Source: an uncultured Bacilli bacterium (GTDB lineage: Bacteria; Bacillota_I; Bacilli_A; RF39; UBA660). Taken from it: 5,224 bases of DNA. Under the pieces are notes generated by a model, which was given only the letters and a program-made list of their open reading frames with translations, ran no database searches and was not told the origin of the DNA. The translations under genes were made by a program, and so were the position numbers. The DNA lies in NCBI GenBank assembly GCA_944371685.1, contig CALVXV010000083.1, positions 1 to 5,224 of the forward strand. The letters run 5' to 3'. This document shows, one piece after another, positions 5,031 to 5,224 of this stretch. Numbering within the stretch: the stretch's first letter is position 1; each line of letters starts with the position of its first letter.

Positions 5031-5224
5031 ATGAAAAAGTTTAAAGAGTTTTCTAAAAAATATTTAATAGGCTTTATTTTAGGTTTAATAGTGTGTGGGA
5101 GTGTAAGTGCAATAGCCATGACCTACTTTCCATCAAATCAAACAACGTATGATAATAAAACTAGCGGACTTTCTTCAACCGATGTGCAGGGAGCTATAGA
5201 TGAACTTTATAATACATGTTTTCC
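5031..5224 (+). CDS. Exported or membrane-anchored protein with GLSSTDVQGAIDEL motif, 3' end beyond window
   Basis: Sixty-four complete codons are visible and the frame is open at the edge. The N-terminus is lysine-rich (MKKFKEFSKKY), followed by a hydrophobic stretch at residues 11-30 and a possible signal peptidase I site after AIA (27-29). It is therefore secreted, or anchored by an uncleaved segment. After a short spacer comes TSGLSSTDVQGAIDELYNTC (44-63). The G-L-x-x-T-x-V-Q-x-A-I-D-E-L pattern is familiar from phage tail fibres and from many cell-surface proteins of uncultured Firmicutes. Its role there is not known to me. GGAAGGA ends ten bases before the ATG, a rather long spacing. 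The gene is not assigned a function. Its operator-covered promoter suggests expression is normally limited by the divergent XRE protein. Confidence 0.8.
   Translation, partial: MKKFKEFSKKYLIGFILGLIVCGSVSAIAMTYFPSNQTTYDNKTSGLSSTDVQGAIDELYNTCF

Noticed and set aside
5088..5099. Lipoprotein signal (Cys22 in LIVC) in the exported protein
   Set aside because: The residue before Cys is Val, where a lipobox needs Gly, Ala or Ser. An AIA signal peptidase I site or a plain anchor fits better.

Overview
This is an AT-rich, gene-dense bacterial window, most likely from a low-GC Firmicutes/Bacilli lineage of the uncultured gut type (RF39- or Erysipelotrichia/Mollicutes-like). The evidence is the base composition, extended Gram-positive Shine-Dalgarno sites (GGTGAT, GGAG, GGCGGTG), consensus sigma-A promoters and the style of the proteins. 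Trp is read from UGG throughout the long open frames and every visible stop is TAA. This fits the standard bacterial code rather than the Mycoplasma UGA=Trp code. The lineage is an inference.

Layout. (1) Bases 1-55, minus strand: the first 18 codons of an IS200/IS605-type TnpB protein running off the left edge. It has its own promoter (84-112) and an imperfect hairpin (98-133) that could be the left end of the element. (2) Bases about 141-353, plus strand: the 3' part of an XRE-family helix-turn-helix gene with its 5' end missing, apparently cut by the TnpB element. (3) A terminator hairpin (353-386) lies between it and the next, convergent gene. (4) Bases 4220 to 385, minus strand: a two-gene operon, a divergent pyruvate kinase then a GH31 glycosidase, 20 bp apart, behind a near-consensus promoter. 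(5) Bases 4624-4307, minus strand: a small membrane-anchored protein with a glucose-PTS EIIB-like domain, with its own promoter and terminator. (6) Bases 4911-4678, minus strand: a compact XRE regulator. (7) Bases 4963-4983: a perfect 21-bp inverted repeat between that regulator and a divergent gene. (8) From 5031, plus strand: an exported or membrane-anchored protein carrying a GLSSTDVQGAIDEL motif, truncated by the right edge.

How it may work together. The central genes all belong to carbohydrate metabolism families (PTS domain, glycolytic enzyme, alpha-glycosidase). Each keeps its fold signatures but departs from the family at catalytic positions: Asn for the phosphorylated Cys of EIIB, several pyruvate kinase active-site changes, and Lys where GH31 enzymes have the acid/base Asp. 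Their frames are intact and their promoters, ribosome sites and terminators are clean, so they do not look like decaying genes. A sensory, structural or altered-chemistry role is possible, but this is inference. The right end looks like a self-contained module in which the XRE protein binds the 21-bp palindrome overlapping the -35 of the exported-protein gene. No tRNA, rRNA or CRISPR array was seen, and there is no gene-free stretch over 300 bases.
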